DNA of 25,264 nt from an uncultured Enterobacteriaceae bacterium (lineage in GTDB: Bacteria > Pseudomonadota > Gammaproteobacteria > Enterobacterales > Enterobacteriaceae), in the NCBI GenBank assembly GCA_936920625.1, contig CAKZHC010000053.1:1-25264 (forward strand). The letters are read 5' to 3'. Within the stretch, counting starts at the first letter, position 1, and the number at the start of each line of letters is the position of its first letter. The notes beneath the pieces are model-generated. The model had not been told where the DNA came from. It did not search any database and saw only the letters and a list, made by a program, of their open reading frames with translations. The translations under genes and the position numbers were made by a program. Shown here in pieces: positions 6,822 through 14,386 of the stretch.

Positions 6822-8111
6822 ATGATGAACACACAGAACAATCTGCGCAGCCTGGCAGCTCAGGCGTTGCAGCGTGTAGTTGAAAAAGGCGAATCGCTTA
6901 ATACCGTATTGCCATCCCTGCAAAAATCTTTACATGCGAGAGACAGCGCGCTATTGCAGGAGCTTTGTTTTGGTGTACTGCGCACTCTGCCACAGATGGA
7001 AGCGCTGATCAGTCGTTTGATTAAACGTCCTCTCAAACGCAAACATCGGGTGTTACATTTTCTTATTTTAACTGGCTTATATCAGCTAACTGCCATGCGT
7101 ATTCCGCCTCATGCAGTGCTGGCAGAAACTGTAGCAGGGGCGACTATTCTCAGACGTGAACAATTTAAAGGTATGGTAAATGGTGTATTACGCCAGTTTC
7201 AACGCCAGCAGGATGAGCTAATAACCTCGCTTAACATGGAAGATCTGAACTACCTGCATCCAGAGTGGTTGCTACGCCGTTTACAAATAGCATGGCCTGA
7301 AAACTGGCAGCTGATTGTTGTGGCAAACAATCAGCGCCCGCCAATGTGGTTGCGTGTTAATCGGCAGCATCACAGCCGTGATGGCTGGTTGAAATTACTT
7401 GAGGAGAGCGGCAAAGCTGCTTTTCCACACCCACTGGAACCAGATGCATTGCGTCTTGCCACGCCGTGTGCAGTCGGCCAGCTGCCGGGTTTTGATCATG
7501 GCTGGGTTTCCATTCAGGATGTTTCAGCGCAGGCCTGCGTCCGTTTTCTGGAGCCCCAAAATGGGGACACCATCCTCGATATCTGTGCCGCCCCCGGTGG
7601 CAAAACGACGCATATTCTGGAAGTTGCCCCTCAGGCTCGTGTTATTGCTGTTGATTCTGATCCACGCCGCTTAAAACGCGTTACCGAAAATCTACAGCGC
7701 CTTGGAATGCAGACTGAGGTCTTAGAGGGTGATGCCCGTACGCCAGAAGTCTGGTGTAATGAATTACAGTTTGATCGAATCCTTGTGGACGCACCCTGTT
7801 CATCTACCGGCGTCATTCGACGGCATCCGGATATCAAGTGGCTCCGGCATGATAATGACATTGCTGCGCTGGCAGCTTTGCAGGCTGAAATACTTGATGC
7901 CATCTGGCCCTATCTTAAAACCGGAGGAATTCTGCTCTATGCTACCTGTTCGATACTACCCGAGGAGAATCATAATCAGATTGAACGTTTTCTCGCACAA
8001 CACTCTGATGCAGGCCTAATTACGTCAAATGCATCTGACCAGCCAGTTCAAATTTTCCCTGATACAGAAGGTGGTGATGGTTTCTTTTACGCAAAATTGA
8101 TAAAACGTTAG
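6822..8111 (+). CDS. rsmB: 16S rRNA (cytosine-967-C5)-methyltransferase RsmB
   Basis: RsmB (Sun, formerly Fmu) methylates C967 of 16S rRNA using S-adenosylmethionine. The 429 residues equal the E. coli length. An N-terminal NusB-like RNA-binding domain (about 1-140) is followed by the methyltransferase domain. This carries the SAM loop CAAPGGKTTH, the DAPCSSTGVIRRHPDIKW motif and ATCSILPEEN, with the two cysteines used by m5C methylases. It ends in GDGFFYAKLIK. There are two adjacent ATGs (6822 and 6825); the second has better spacing from AAGAG at 6817-6821 and may be the real start. It is 37 bp downstream of fmt and shares the same transcription direction. Confidence 0.95.
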   Translation: MMNTQNNLRSLAAQALQRVVEKGESLNTVLPSLQKSLHARDSALLQELCFGVLRTLPQMEALISRLIKRPLKRKHRVLHFLILTGLYQLTAMRIPPHAVLAETVAGATILRREQFKGMVNGVLRQFQRQQDELITSLNMEDLNYLHPEWLLRRLQIAWPENWQLIVVANNQRPPMWLRVNRQHHSRDGWLKLLEESGKAAFPHPLEPDALRLATPCAVGQLPGFDHGWVSIQDVSAQACVRFLEPQNGDTILDICAAPGGKTTHILEVAPQARVIAVDSDPRRLKRVTENLQRLGMQTEVLEGDARTPEVWCNELQFDRILVDAPCSSTGVIRRHPDIKWLRHDNDIAALAALQAEILDAIWPYLKTGGILLYATCSILPEENHNQIERFLAQHSDAGLITSNASDQPVQIFPDTEGGDGFFYAKLIKR

Positions 8112-8139
8112 TATCAGAAAAAATCAGGCTTTAAATGCT

Positions 8140-9516
8140 ATGAAAATTATCATTCTCGGTGCAGGGCAGGTTGGCGGCACACTGGCCGAAAATCTGGTGG
8201 TTGAAAATAACGACATCACCGTTGTCGATACTGATCCGTTGCGACTGCGTCAGTTACAGGATAAATTCGATTTGCGAGTTATTCAGGGGCACGGTTCCCA
8301 TCCGCGCATTCTGCGTGAAGCTGGTGCAGAGGATGCCGATATGCTAATCGCAGTGACTAACTCAGATGAGACCAACATGGCCGCCTGTCAGGTAGCCTAC
8401 TCTTTATTTAATACACCTAATCGTATTGCCCGTATTCGTGCACCTGATTATATTCGTGATGCCGATAAGCTTTTTACTCCAGCCGCAATACCTATTGACC
8501 ATTTAATTTCTCCGGAACAATTAGTTATCAATAATATCTATCGTTTAATTGAATACCCAGGTGCATTACAGGTAGTCAATTTTGCTTCGGGAAAAGTCAG
8601 CCTGGCTGCGGTAAAAGCTTACTATGGTGGGCCACTGGTTGGAAATGCGCTTTCAGTCATGCGCGATCACATGCCTCATGTTGCGACACGAGTAGCCGCG
8701 ATTTTTCGCCATGACCGCCCAATCCGTCCACGGGGGTCGACAATTGTAGAGGCAGGTGATGAAGTATTTTTTATCGCCGACAGCCAGCATATCCTTGCGG
8801 TAATGAGTGAATACCAGCGGCTCGAAAAACCCTACAAACGTATTATGCTCGTCGGAGGTGGCAATATCGGTTTTGGGCTGGCTCAAAGACTAGAAAAACA
8901 TTACAGCGTAAAACTGATTGAACGCAATCAACAACGAGCGGCTGAACTAGCACAACAATTACAGGATACTATCGTTTTCTGTGGTGATGCTTCTGATCAG
9001 GAGCTACTGTCTGAAGAACATATTGATCAGTTTGATCTGTTCATTGCGGTCACAAATGATGATGAAGCCAATATTATGTCCGCCATGCTGGCAAAACGAA
9101 TGGGTGCCAAGAAAGTAATAGTGCTGATAAAACGAAACGCCTATGTTGATTTAGTTCAGGGCAGCGTAATTGATATTGCTATTTCACCACAACAGGCAAC
9201 CATTTCAGCGTTACTAAGCCATGTTCGTAAAGCAGATATTGTCAGCGTTTCGTCACTACGTCGTGGGGTGGCAGAAGCAATTGAAGCGGTGGCGCATGGA
9301 GATGAAACCACTTCCAAGGTAGTTGGCCGCTTAATCAACGATATCAAACTTCCACCGGGCACTATTATTGGCGCAGTCGTGCGGGGAGATGATGTAATGA
9401 TTGCTAATGATAATCTGAGTATCGAACAGGGTGATCATGTCATCATGTTTCTGACTGATAAAAAATTCGTGCCTGATGTAGAATGTCTGTTCCAACCCAG
9501 TCCTTTCTTTCTGTAG
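8140..9516 (+). CDS. trkA: Trk potassium uptake regulator TrkA
   Basis: TrkA is the cytoplasmic NAD(H)-binding subunit that gates the TrkH/TrkG potassium channels. The 458 residues match E. coli. Two RCK units are visible. The first starts with the dinucleotide loop GAGQVGGTLAENL (7-19), ending in a RCK_C lobe near 145-220. The second starts with GGGNIGFGLAQRLE (about 238-251) and ends in a second RCK_C lobe (about 370-455) with PPGTIIGAVVRGDDV and GDHVIMFL. Both glycine loops are intact, so nucleotide binding should be kept. The Trk membrane subunits are not in this window. It lies 28 bp after rsmB, as in E. coli. Confidence 0.96.
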   Translation: MKIIILGAGQVGGTLAENLVVENNDITVVDTDPLRLRQLQDKFDLRVIQGHGSHPRILREAGAEDADMLIAVTNSDETNMAACQVAYSLFNTPNRIARIRAPDYIRDADKLFTPAAIPIDHLISPEQLVINNIYRLIEYPGALQVVNFASGKVSLAAVKAYYGGPLVGNALSVMRDHMPHVATRVAAIFRHDRPIRPRGSTIVEAGDEVFFIADSQHILAVMSEYQRLEKPYKRIMLVGGGNIGFGLAQRLEKHYSVKLIERNQQRAAELAQQLQDTIVFCGDASDQELLSEEHIDQFDLFIAVTNDDEANIMSAMLAKRMGAKKVIVLIKRNAYVDLVQGSVIDIAISPQQATISALLSHVRKADIVSVSSLRRGVAEAIEAVAHGDETTSKVVGRLINDIKLPPGTIIGAVVRGDDVMIANDNLSIEQGDHVIMFLTDKKFVPDVECLFQPSPFFL

Positions 9517-9637
9517 TGCAGTTGTCATATATAACGATTACTGCTTAACTTATCGTTGCAGTGAGTTTTGCTATAACTACGAAGAACACACCGCTATTTA
9601 TAAGACTTATATAACCAAGAAGATACAGGAGATAGCA

Positions 9638-10042
9638 ATGAGTTTCTTAAGTGAATTTCGCGATTTTGCCATGCGTGGCAATGTGGTTGATCTCGCCGTG
9701 GGTATAATTATTGGCGCTGCATTCGGTAAAATTGTCTCGGCACTTGTAGCAAATATTATCATGCCTCCGCTGGGATTACTAATTGGAGGTATTGATTTCA
9801 GCCAGTTCGGGCTTATCCTGCGTGGTGCAGAAGGAGCGAAACCGCCGGTAGTGATGCAATATGGTTTGTTCCTGCAGAGCGTTTTTGATTTTATAATTGT
9901 TGCATTCGCTATCTTTGTTGCGATCAAGTTAATGAACCGGCTGCATCTCAAAAAAGAAGCGGAAAAACCAGCCAAAAAACCGAGCCCAGAAGAAACACTA
10001 TTGACTGAAATTCGTGATTTATTGAAAAAACCAAATAAATAA
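9638..10042 (+). CDS. mscL: Large-conductance mechanosensitive channel MscL
   Basis: MscL is an inner-membrane pentameric channel that opens at near-lytic tension to release solutes after osmotic downshock. The 134 residues compare with 136 in E. coli. The N-terminal amphipathic helix SFLSEFRDFAMRG leads into TM1, NVVDLAVGIIIGAAFGKIV, including the pore constriction around Gly22. A periplasmic loop follows, then TM2 (about 75-100, FDFIIVAFAIFVAIKL), and a charged cytoplasmic end LLTEIRDLLKKP. The start is supported by CAGGAG at 9627-9632. A TATAAC hexamer in the preceding spacer could be a -10 box, but no good -35 is seen. Confidence 0.96.
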   Translation: MSFLSEFRDFAMRGNVVDLAVGIIIGAAFGKIVSALVANIIMPPLGLLIGGIDFSQFGLILRGAEGAKPPVVMQYGLFLQSVFDFIIVAFAIFVAIKLMNRLHLKKEAEKPAKKPSPEETLLTEIRDLLKKPNK

Positions 10043-10353
10043 TATCTGTCGTTAGCTGTATCCTGAGATACAAATAATGGTCTTCTTATGAGGGCCAATT
10101 AATAATCAGATAGTTTACACAAAGCGGTGCGCTGGCATCGATAAATCACAACAAGTTTAAAACAATGAGTATTATTATCAATCAGCCTTACGATATCTTC
10201 CTGAAAAGATATGTTTTGCCAGATGGCGTACTGCTCCCCGTCTGTTCGAGATAAATAGTGAAAGAAACAGGTGGTATTAAGCAGACATCACCTTTTGCTA
10301 GTAGTAACTAATGCTGCAAATCATACCAAAATTGCACGTAAGAACAGAATTGT
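10043..10353. other. Convergent spacer mscL/zntR, arfA not found
   Basis: E. coli has arfA, the ribosome-rescue factor, between mscL and zntR on the zntR strand. Here 311 bp hold no frame resembling it. There is a 7-bp inverted repeat atatctt/aagatat (10193-10199, 10206-10212) followed by GTTTT on the plus strand, and a 6-bp one, tgtatc/gataca, at 10057-10072. Both are weak terminator candidates. Confidence 0.5.
10193..10216 (+). terminator. Weak hairpin possibly ending mscL transcription
   Basis: The stem atatctt/aagatat (7 bp, loop of six) is followed by GTTTT. The stem is AT-rich and therefore weak, so this is only a candidate. Confidence 0.25.
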
Positions 10354-10782
10354 TCATTCGCCAGCCGCTGTTTTCCCTCGTGCGCCTTGCTCAAGAGTTT
10401 CTAAAATAGAACATGACACGCTAGAATGCGTTGTACCACAGCAGAGATCATGCAGACGTTTTAATGAGCTCTGCATAAACTGTAACTCAGCAATTTTGGC
10501 CTCAACGTCTTTTAACCTCTCCCTAACAATGGTTTTTGACTCATGGCAGGTGTGATGTTCTGGGTCGACGCGAATAGATAGTAATCCCTTAATAGCATCC
10601 AGACTGAAACCTAATTGACGGGCATAACGGATAAATCTTAACCGTTGAAGATCATTTTCACAATAGAGACGAAACCCGCCTTCAGTACGTACCTCATGGG
10701 CCATCAACTCCTGTTTTTCATAAAAACGGATCGTGTCAGGGGTAACATCTGCCATCCTGGCTAGCTGACCAATACGATACAT
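10354..10782 (-). CDS. zntR: Zinc-responsive MerR-family activator ZntR
   Basis: ZntR binds excess Zn(II) and activates the zinc exporter gene zntA by distorting its promoter. The 142 residues are one more than in E. coli. The N-terminal MerR helix-turn-helix is MYRIGQLARMADVTPDTIRF, with the RTEGGFRLY wing. A dimerisation helix follows (about 80-112). The zinc ligands Cys79, Cys114, Cys115, His119 and Cys124 are all present (HHTCHES, LCCGTTHSSVSC). The start codon is preceded by AAA and then a run of 14 G, which would also have to serve as ribosome-binding site. Change in run length could alter expression. It is transcribed convergently with mscL; zntA is not in the window. Confidence 0.95.
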   Translation of the reverse strand: MYRIGQLARMADVTPDTIRFYEKQELMAHEVRTEGGFRLYCENDLQRLRFIRYARQLGFSLDAIKGLLSIRVDPEHHTCHESKTIVRERLKDVEAKIAELQFMQSSLKRLHDLCCGTTHSSVSCSILETLEQGARGKTAAGE

Positions 10783-10785
10783 TTT

Positions 10786-10799
10786 CCCCCCCCCCCCCC
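10786..10799 (-). repeat. Homopolymer G14 directly upstream of zntR
   Basis: Fourteen consecutive C on the plus strand read as G14 on the zntR coding strand, three bases before its ATG. It replaces a normal Shine-Dalgarno sequence. Such runs slip easily during replication. A sequencing or assembly length error is also possible. Confidence 0.85.
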
Positions 10800-11191
10800 G
10801 CTCAAATAGCCGGCCAAACGGCTGTCAATTAATTATATGATAAACTCTTATTTAATCCCACCAACTGTAGCTTCATAATATTAATATACTATGCCCACTC
10901 TTCTATTGTACGTTTGTAAGCTCATAGTATGCTTAACATCAACACTAATAATCTTAAATAGTAATGTGATAGCGCACAGATGGGTATACCTCGCAGGCGA
11001 ATCACTACAGCCCGTGGTGTGATGTGCCTGTAATACCGGCAGTAAAATCCATAATAAGATGCGTTAGTCTTTCCCGCAGGATAAATGGCAGATAACCTGT
11101 TGGACTAATAACATACTGGCAGATAGAATAATTTTTATACAAGTAAATAATTGAAGAATCATTTCACGGTATAAATTTAAAAATAACTAAC
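10800..11191. other. Spacer zntR/rplQ, yhdN not found
   Basis: About 390 bp with stops in the frames inspected. E. coli carries yhdN (about 122 residues) here, and no trace of its sequence could be seen. A short inverted repeat agccg/cggct (10808-10823) sits beside the G14 run. A TTGACA on the minus strand (10823-10828) lacks a suitably spaced -10 box. The rest shows nothing identifiable. Confidence 0.5.
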
Positions 11192-11218
11192 AAAAAACCG
11201 GGCAATGCCCGGTTTTTT
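11192..11218 (-). terminator. Rho-independent terminator after the alpha operon
   Basis: A perfect 12-bp inverted repeat (aaaaaaccgggc / gcccggtttttt, loop of three) lies 15 bp beyond the rplQ stop. The GC core flanked by A and T runs can terminate in both directions, chiefly the minus-strand alpha operon. Confidence 0.9.
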
Positions 11219-11233
11219 ATGATGATACCAATA

Positions 11234-11620
11234 TTACTCAGCTACAGCTTCAGCCTGAACCTCTGGACGATCAACCAGTTCGATGTAAGCCATCGGGGCG
11301 TTGTCACCAGTACGGAATCCACACTTGAAAATACGAGTATAACCACCTGGGCGGCTCGCAAAGCGTGGACCAAGCTCATTAAATAGTTTTGCCACGATCT
11401 CGTTATCACGAGTACGGGCGAATGCCAGACGACGGTTAGCAACACTGTCGGTCTTAGCAAGAGTAATCAGTGGCTCAACAACGCGACGCAGCTCTTTCGC
11501 TTTAGGCAGAGTTGTCTTAATGATTTCATGACGAACCAGAGACCCTGCCATATTACGAAACATCGCATGACGATGGCTGCTATTGCGATTCAGTTGACGA
11601 CCACTTTTACGATGGCGCAT
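11234..11620 (-). CDS. rplQ: 50S ribosomal protein L17
   Basis: bL17 binds 23S rRNA near the bottom of the large subunit. The 128 residues are one longer than E. coli, with the difference in the variable acidic tail after IELVDRPE. The basic N-terminus MRHRKSGRQLNRNSSHR and the LFNELGPRFASRPGGYTRI block are conserved. It is the last gene of the alpha operon, 39 bp after rpoA, and is followed by a strong hairpin terminator. Confidence 0.97.
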   Translation of the reverse strand: MRHRKSGRQLNRNSSHRHAMFRNMAGSLVRHEIIKTTLPKAKELRRVVEPLITLAKTDSVANRRLAFARTRDNEIVAKLFNELGPRFASRPGGYTRIFKCGFRTGDNAPMAYIELVDRPEVQAEAVAE

Positions 11621-11659
11621 GACCTTATCCTTCTCAGTGAACCTTAATCTGTGATCGGG

Positions 11660-12649
11660 TTATTCATCAGCAATACTTGTCGGCGGCCAATTTTCCAGGC
11701 GCATACCCAGAGACAAGCCGCGTGATGCCAACACATCTTTAATCTCAGTAAGAGATTTTTTACCAAGATTGGGCGTCTTAAGCAGCTCAACCTCAGTGCG
11801 TTGTACCAGATCACCGATGTAGTGAATAGCTTCTGCTTTAAGGCAGTTAGCAGAGCGGACAGTCAATTCCAGATCGTCAACAGGGCGCAGCAGGATCGGA
11901 TCGAACTCTGGTTTCTCTTCTTTAATCTCTGGTTGACGTACATCACGTAAATCAACAAAAGCTTCCAGTTGTTCAGCCAGAATAGTAGCCGCCCGGCGGA
12001 TCGCTTCTTCTGGATCCAAAGTACCGTTGGTTTCCATTTCGATGACTAGCTTATCCAAGTCAGTACGCTGTTCAACGCGCGCTGCTTCAACATTGTAGGC
12101 AATGCGCTCTACAGGGCTATAGCAGGCATCGACGAGCAGACGACCAATTGGACGCTCATCTTCTTCCAAATGTATTCGGCCAGAAGCTGGCACATAACCA
12201 CGACCACGCTGCACTTTAATACGCATATTAATAGATGCATTATCATCAGTGAGGTGGCAGATTACATGCTGTAATTTGACGATTTCAACATCCCCATCAT
12301 GGGTAATGTCGGCTGCAGTCACAGGGCCAATACCAGATTTATTCAGAGTCAAAATAACTTCATCTTTTCCCTGAACTTTCACCGCCAGCCCTTTCAGATT
12401 GAGTAAGATCTCCAGAATATCTTCCTGAACACCTTCTTTTGTACTGTACTCATGCAGTACACCATCAATCTCAACCTCGGTCACCGCACAACCCGGCATA
12501 GACGAAAGCAGAATACGGCGCAGTGCGTTACCCAGAGTATGACCAAAGCCACGCTCTAAAGGCTCTAGGGTTACCTTGGCATGCGTCGAACTTACTTGCT
12601 CGATATCTACCAGGCGTGGTTTTAGAAATTCTGTCACAGAACCCTGCAT
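11660..12649 (-). CDS. rpoA: RNA polymerase alpha subunit
   Basis: Alpha dimerises to nucleate RNA polymerase and contacts UP elements and activators. The 329 residues equal E. coli. The N-terminal assembly domain (1-235) contains RGFGHTLGNALRRILLSSMPG and DACYSPVERIAYNVE. The linker PEIKEEKPEFDPILLRPVDDLE leads to the C-terminal domain, where LTVRSANCLKAEAIHYIGDL includes the DNA-contacting Arg at position 265. LKTPNLGKKSLTEIK is also intact. It is co-transcribed with rpsD, 26 bp upstream. The nearly unchanged C-terminal domain implies ordinary enterobacterial promoter recognition, in agreement with the A-rich UP-like element at the left edge. Confidence 0.98.
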   Translation of the reverse strand: MQGSVTEFLKPRLVDIEQVSSTHAKVTLEPLERGFGHTLGNALRRILLSSMPGCAVTEVEIDGVLHEYSTKEGVQEDILEILLNLKGLAVKVQGKDEVILTLNKSGIGPVTAADITHDGDVEIVKLQHVICHLTDDNASINMRIKVQRGRGYVPASGRIHLEEDERPIGRLLVDACYSPVERIAYNVEAARVEQRTDLDKLVIEMETNGTLDPEEAIRRAATILAEQLEAFVDLRDVRQPEIKEEKPEFDPILLRPVDDLELTVRSANCLKAEAIHYIGDLVQRTEVELLKTPNLGKKSLTEIKDVLASRGLSLGMRLENWPPTSIADE

Positions 12650-12675
12650 TGTGTCCTCTCTTTGAAACTCAAACT

Positions 12676-13296
12676 TTACTTAGAGTAAAGCTCGACGATC
12701 AGGTGTTCGTTAATGTCGGCAGACAGGTCAGTGCGCTCTGGAATACTCTTGAACACACCTTCCATCTTAAGTGCATCAACTTCCAGCCAGGTTGGCTTCT
12801 CACGCTGTTCAGCCAGCTCAAGAGCGGCTTTAACGCGAGACTGCTTTCTGGCTTTCTCGCGGATGCTAACAACGTCATTCGGAGATACCTGATAAGAAGC
12901 AATATTAACAACGCGGCCGTTCACCATTACAGACTTATGACTTACCAACTGACGCGCCTCTGCACGCGTGGCACCAAAGCCCATACGATAAACTACATTA
13001 TCCAGACGACCCTCTAGCAGGGCCAACAGGTTTTCACCGGTATTTCCTTTCAAACGCGCTGCTTCTTTATAATAGTTACGAAACTGACGCTCAAGCACGC
13101 CGTAAATACGACGGACTTTTTGCTTTTCGCGTAACTGGCCGCCATAATCAGACAGGCGCGGCTTACGCGCGCCATGATGACCCGGAGCCTGTTCAATCTT
13201 ACATTTTGACTCGATCGGACGAACGCCAGACTTTAGAAAAAGGTCTGTACCTTCCCGACGACTCAGCTTAAGTTTAGGGCCCAAATATCTAGCCAT
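12676..13296 (-). CDS. rpsD: 30S ribosomal protein S4, alpha operon repressor
   Basis: uS4 binds early to the 5' domain of 16S rRNA and forms part of the mRNA entry site. In E. coli it also represses its own operon by binding the rpsM leader. The 206 residues match E. coli: MARYLGPKLKLSRREGTDLF, LSDYGGQLREKQKVRRIYG, then the S4 RNA-binding fold NVVYRMGFGATRAEARQLV...NGRVVNIASYQV, and the end EHLIVELYSK. The expected leader target is recognisable upstream of rpsM, so autoregulation is probably kept. Confidence 0.98.
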   Translation of the reverse strand: MARYLGPKLKLSRREGTDLFLKSGVRPIESKCKIEQAPGHHGARKPRLSDYGGQLREKQKVRRIYGVLERQFRNYYKEAARLKGNTGENLLALLEGRLDNVVYRMGFGATRAEARQLVSHKSVMVNGRVVNIASYQVSPNDVVSIREKARKQSRVKAALELAEQREKPTWLEVDALKMEGVFKSIPERTDLSADINEHLIVELYSK

Positions 13297-13326
13297 TTTC
13301 TTTCTCCAACTATCCTGAAACGGGCG

Positions 13327-13716
13327 TTATACGCGACGTTTTTTCGGCGGACGACAACCGTTATGAGGGATCGGAGTCACATCAGTAATATTTGTGATGC
13401 GAAAACCAGCAGCATTCAGAGCGCGAATAGTTGATTCGCGACCCGGTCCCGGACCCTTGACCATAACTTCCAGATTTTTGATACCGTAATCTTTCACGGC
13501 CTCTGCGCAACGCTCTGCTGCAACCTGAGCTGCAAACGGCGTGGACTTACGAGATCCGCGAAAACCGGAACCACCGGCTGTCGCCCAACCCAGAGCGTTA
13601 CCCTGACGATCAGTTATGGTAACGATAGTGTTGTTAAAAGAAGCATGGACATGAGCCACGCCATCAGAGACTTGTTTTCTTACACGCTTACGTGCACGAA
13701 CTGGTGCCTTTGCCAT
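13327..13716 (-). CDS. rpsK: 30S ribosomal protein S11
   Basis: uS11 lies on the platform of the small subunit next to the E-site mRNA path. The 129 residues equal E. coli. Conserved segments are VSDGVAHVHASFNNTIVTIT, GGSGFRGSRKSTPFAAQVAA, KGPGPGRESTIRALN and the end DVTPIPHNGCRPPKKRRV. It is second in the alpha operon, 16 bp after rpsM and 30 bp before rpsD. Confidence 0.98.
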   Translation of the reverse strand: MAKAPVRARKRVRKQVSDGVAHVHASFNNTIVTITDRQGNALGWATAGGSGFRGSRKSTPFAAQVAAERCAEAVKDYGIKNLEVMVKGPGPGRESTIRALNAAGFRITNITDVTPIPHNGCRPPKKRRV

Positions 13717-13732
13717 TATTCAATCACCCCGA

Positions 13733-14089
13733 TTATTTCTTGATCGGTTTGCGGGGACCCTTGCGGGTACGGGCGTTAGTCTTAGTACGTTGCCCACGTA
13801 CTGGCAGACCGCGACGATGGCGCAAACCACGATAGCATCCAAGATCCATCAAACGCTTAATGCTCAGGGTGACTTCACGGCGCAGATCACCTTCAACAAC
13901 GTATTTACCTACTGCTTCACGCAGTTGATCGATCTGCTCTTCAGATAGATCACTGATCTTAACATCTTCAGCAATGCTCGTTTGCGCACAAATCGCTTTA
14001 GAACGAGTTTTACCGATACCATAAATCGAGGTTAACGCGATAACGGTATGTTTATGATCAGGAATGTTAATGCCTGCTATACGGGCCAC
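13733..14089 (-). CDS. rpsM: 30S ribosomal protein S13
   Basis: uS13 sits in the head of the small subunit and bridges to the large subunit and P-site tRNA. The 118 residues equal E. coli, from MARIAGINIPDHKHTVIALT through IYGIGKTRSKAIC and GCYRGLRHRRGLPVRGQRT to the lysine-rich end KGPRKPIKK. The start is a GTG at 14087-14089, preceded by AGGAG. This weak start sits inside the S4 leader structure, as in E. coli, where S4 binding blocks initiation here and so the operon. First gene of the alpha operon. Confidence 0.98.
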   Translation of the reverse strand: MARIAGINIPDHKHTVIALTSIYGIGKTRSKAICAQTSIAEDVKISDLSEEQIDQLREAVGKYVVEGDLRREVTLSIKRLMDLGCYRGLRHRRGLPVRGQRTKTNARTRKGPRKPIKK

Positions 14090-14162
14090 TATGCACTCCT
14101 AACTGAGTTAAATGTGCTCCATACTGAAAAGCCCGCTTTCAGGATACCCAAATGGAAACACA
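14087..14162 (-). promoter_or_regulatory. Alpha operon leader, S4-binding translational control site
   Basis: The minus-strand leader contains TTTCCATTTGGGTATCCTG, then a helix gaaagcgggcttttc (14125-14139), then the AGGAGTGCATAGTG initiation region. This follows the E. coli S4 pseudoknot leader closely by memory. S4 binding there traps the ribosome at rpsM. Pairings were judged by eye, not by folding. Confidence 0.7.
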
Positions 14163-14180
14163 ATGACATAAAAAATATTG

Positions 14181-14199
14181 GCTGGCTAATCTAGCCAGC
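14181..14199 (-). terminator. Hairpin between spc and alpha operons
   Basis: A perfect 7-bp stem gctggct/agccagc with a 5-base loop lies after rpmJ and is followed on the minus strand by CAATATTTTTTA. It may attenuate transcripts from the spc operon. The candidate alpha -10 box lies in its loop region. Confidence 0.55.
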
Positions 14200-14216
14200 T
14201 CAACCCAACTTTGCAA
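14188..14216 (-). promoter_or_regulatory. Candidate alpha operon promoter
   Basis: On the minus strand TTGCAA (14211-14216) and TAGATT (14188-14193) are 17 bp apart, each matching four of six consensus bases. They lie just upstream of the S4 leader, about where the E. coli alpha promoter is found. Confidence 0.5.
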
Positions 14217-14235
14217 GAAAAATATGCAATAAATC

Positions 14236-14352
14236 TCAGCCCTGACGCTGTTTATGCTTAGGCTCAGCGCTGCAAATCACACGTACTATGCCGTCACGAC
14301 GAATAATCTTGCAGTTACGACATAATTTCTTGACGGAAGCACGCACTTTCAT
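14236..14352 (-). CDS. rpmJ: 50S ribosomal protein L36 (zinc-ribbon form)
   Basis: bL36 is the smallest large-subunit protein and helps organise 23S rRNA near the L7/L12 stalk base. The minus strand encodes 38 residues, MKVRASVKKLCRNCKIIRRD and on to EPKHKQRQG, the same length as E. coli. Cys11, Cys14, Cys27 and His33 form the zinc ribbon, so this is the zinc-dependent paralogue. It lies 34 bp after secY and closes the spc operon. Confidence 0.96.
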   Translation of the reverse strand: MKVRASVKKLCRNCKIIRRDGIVRVICSAEPKHKQRQG

Positions 14353-14386
14353 ATTTTAACTCTCCGCAACTTCACTGGCTTCTGAA

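Noticed and set aside
10240..10310. Possible arfA relic on the minus strand (ATGTCTGCTTAATACCAC near 10290)
   Set aside because: Only a few residues resemble the ArfA start, a stop follows at once, and no downstream ArfA motif is found.
10800..10828. TTGACA as a -35 box for zntR
   Set aside because: No -10-like hexamer lies at 15-19 bp; the expected place holds GC-rich sequence and the G14 run.
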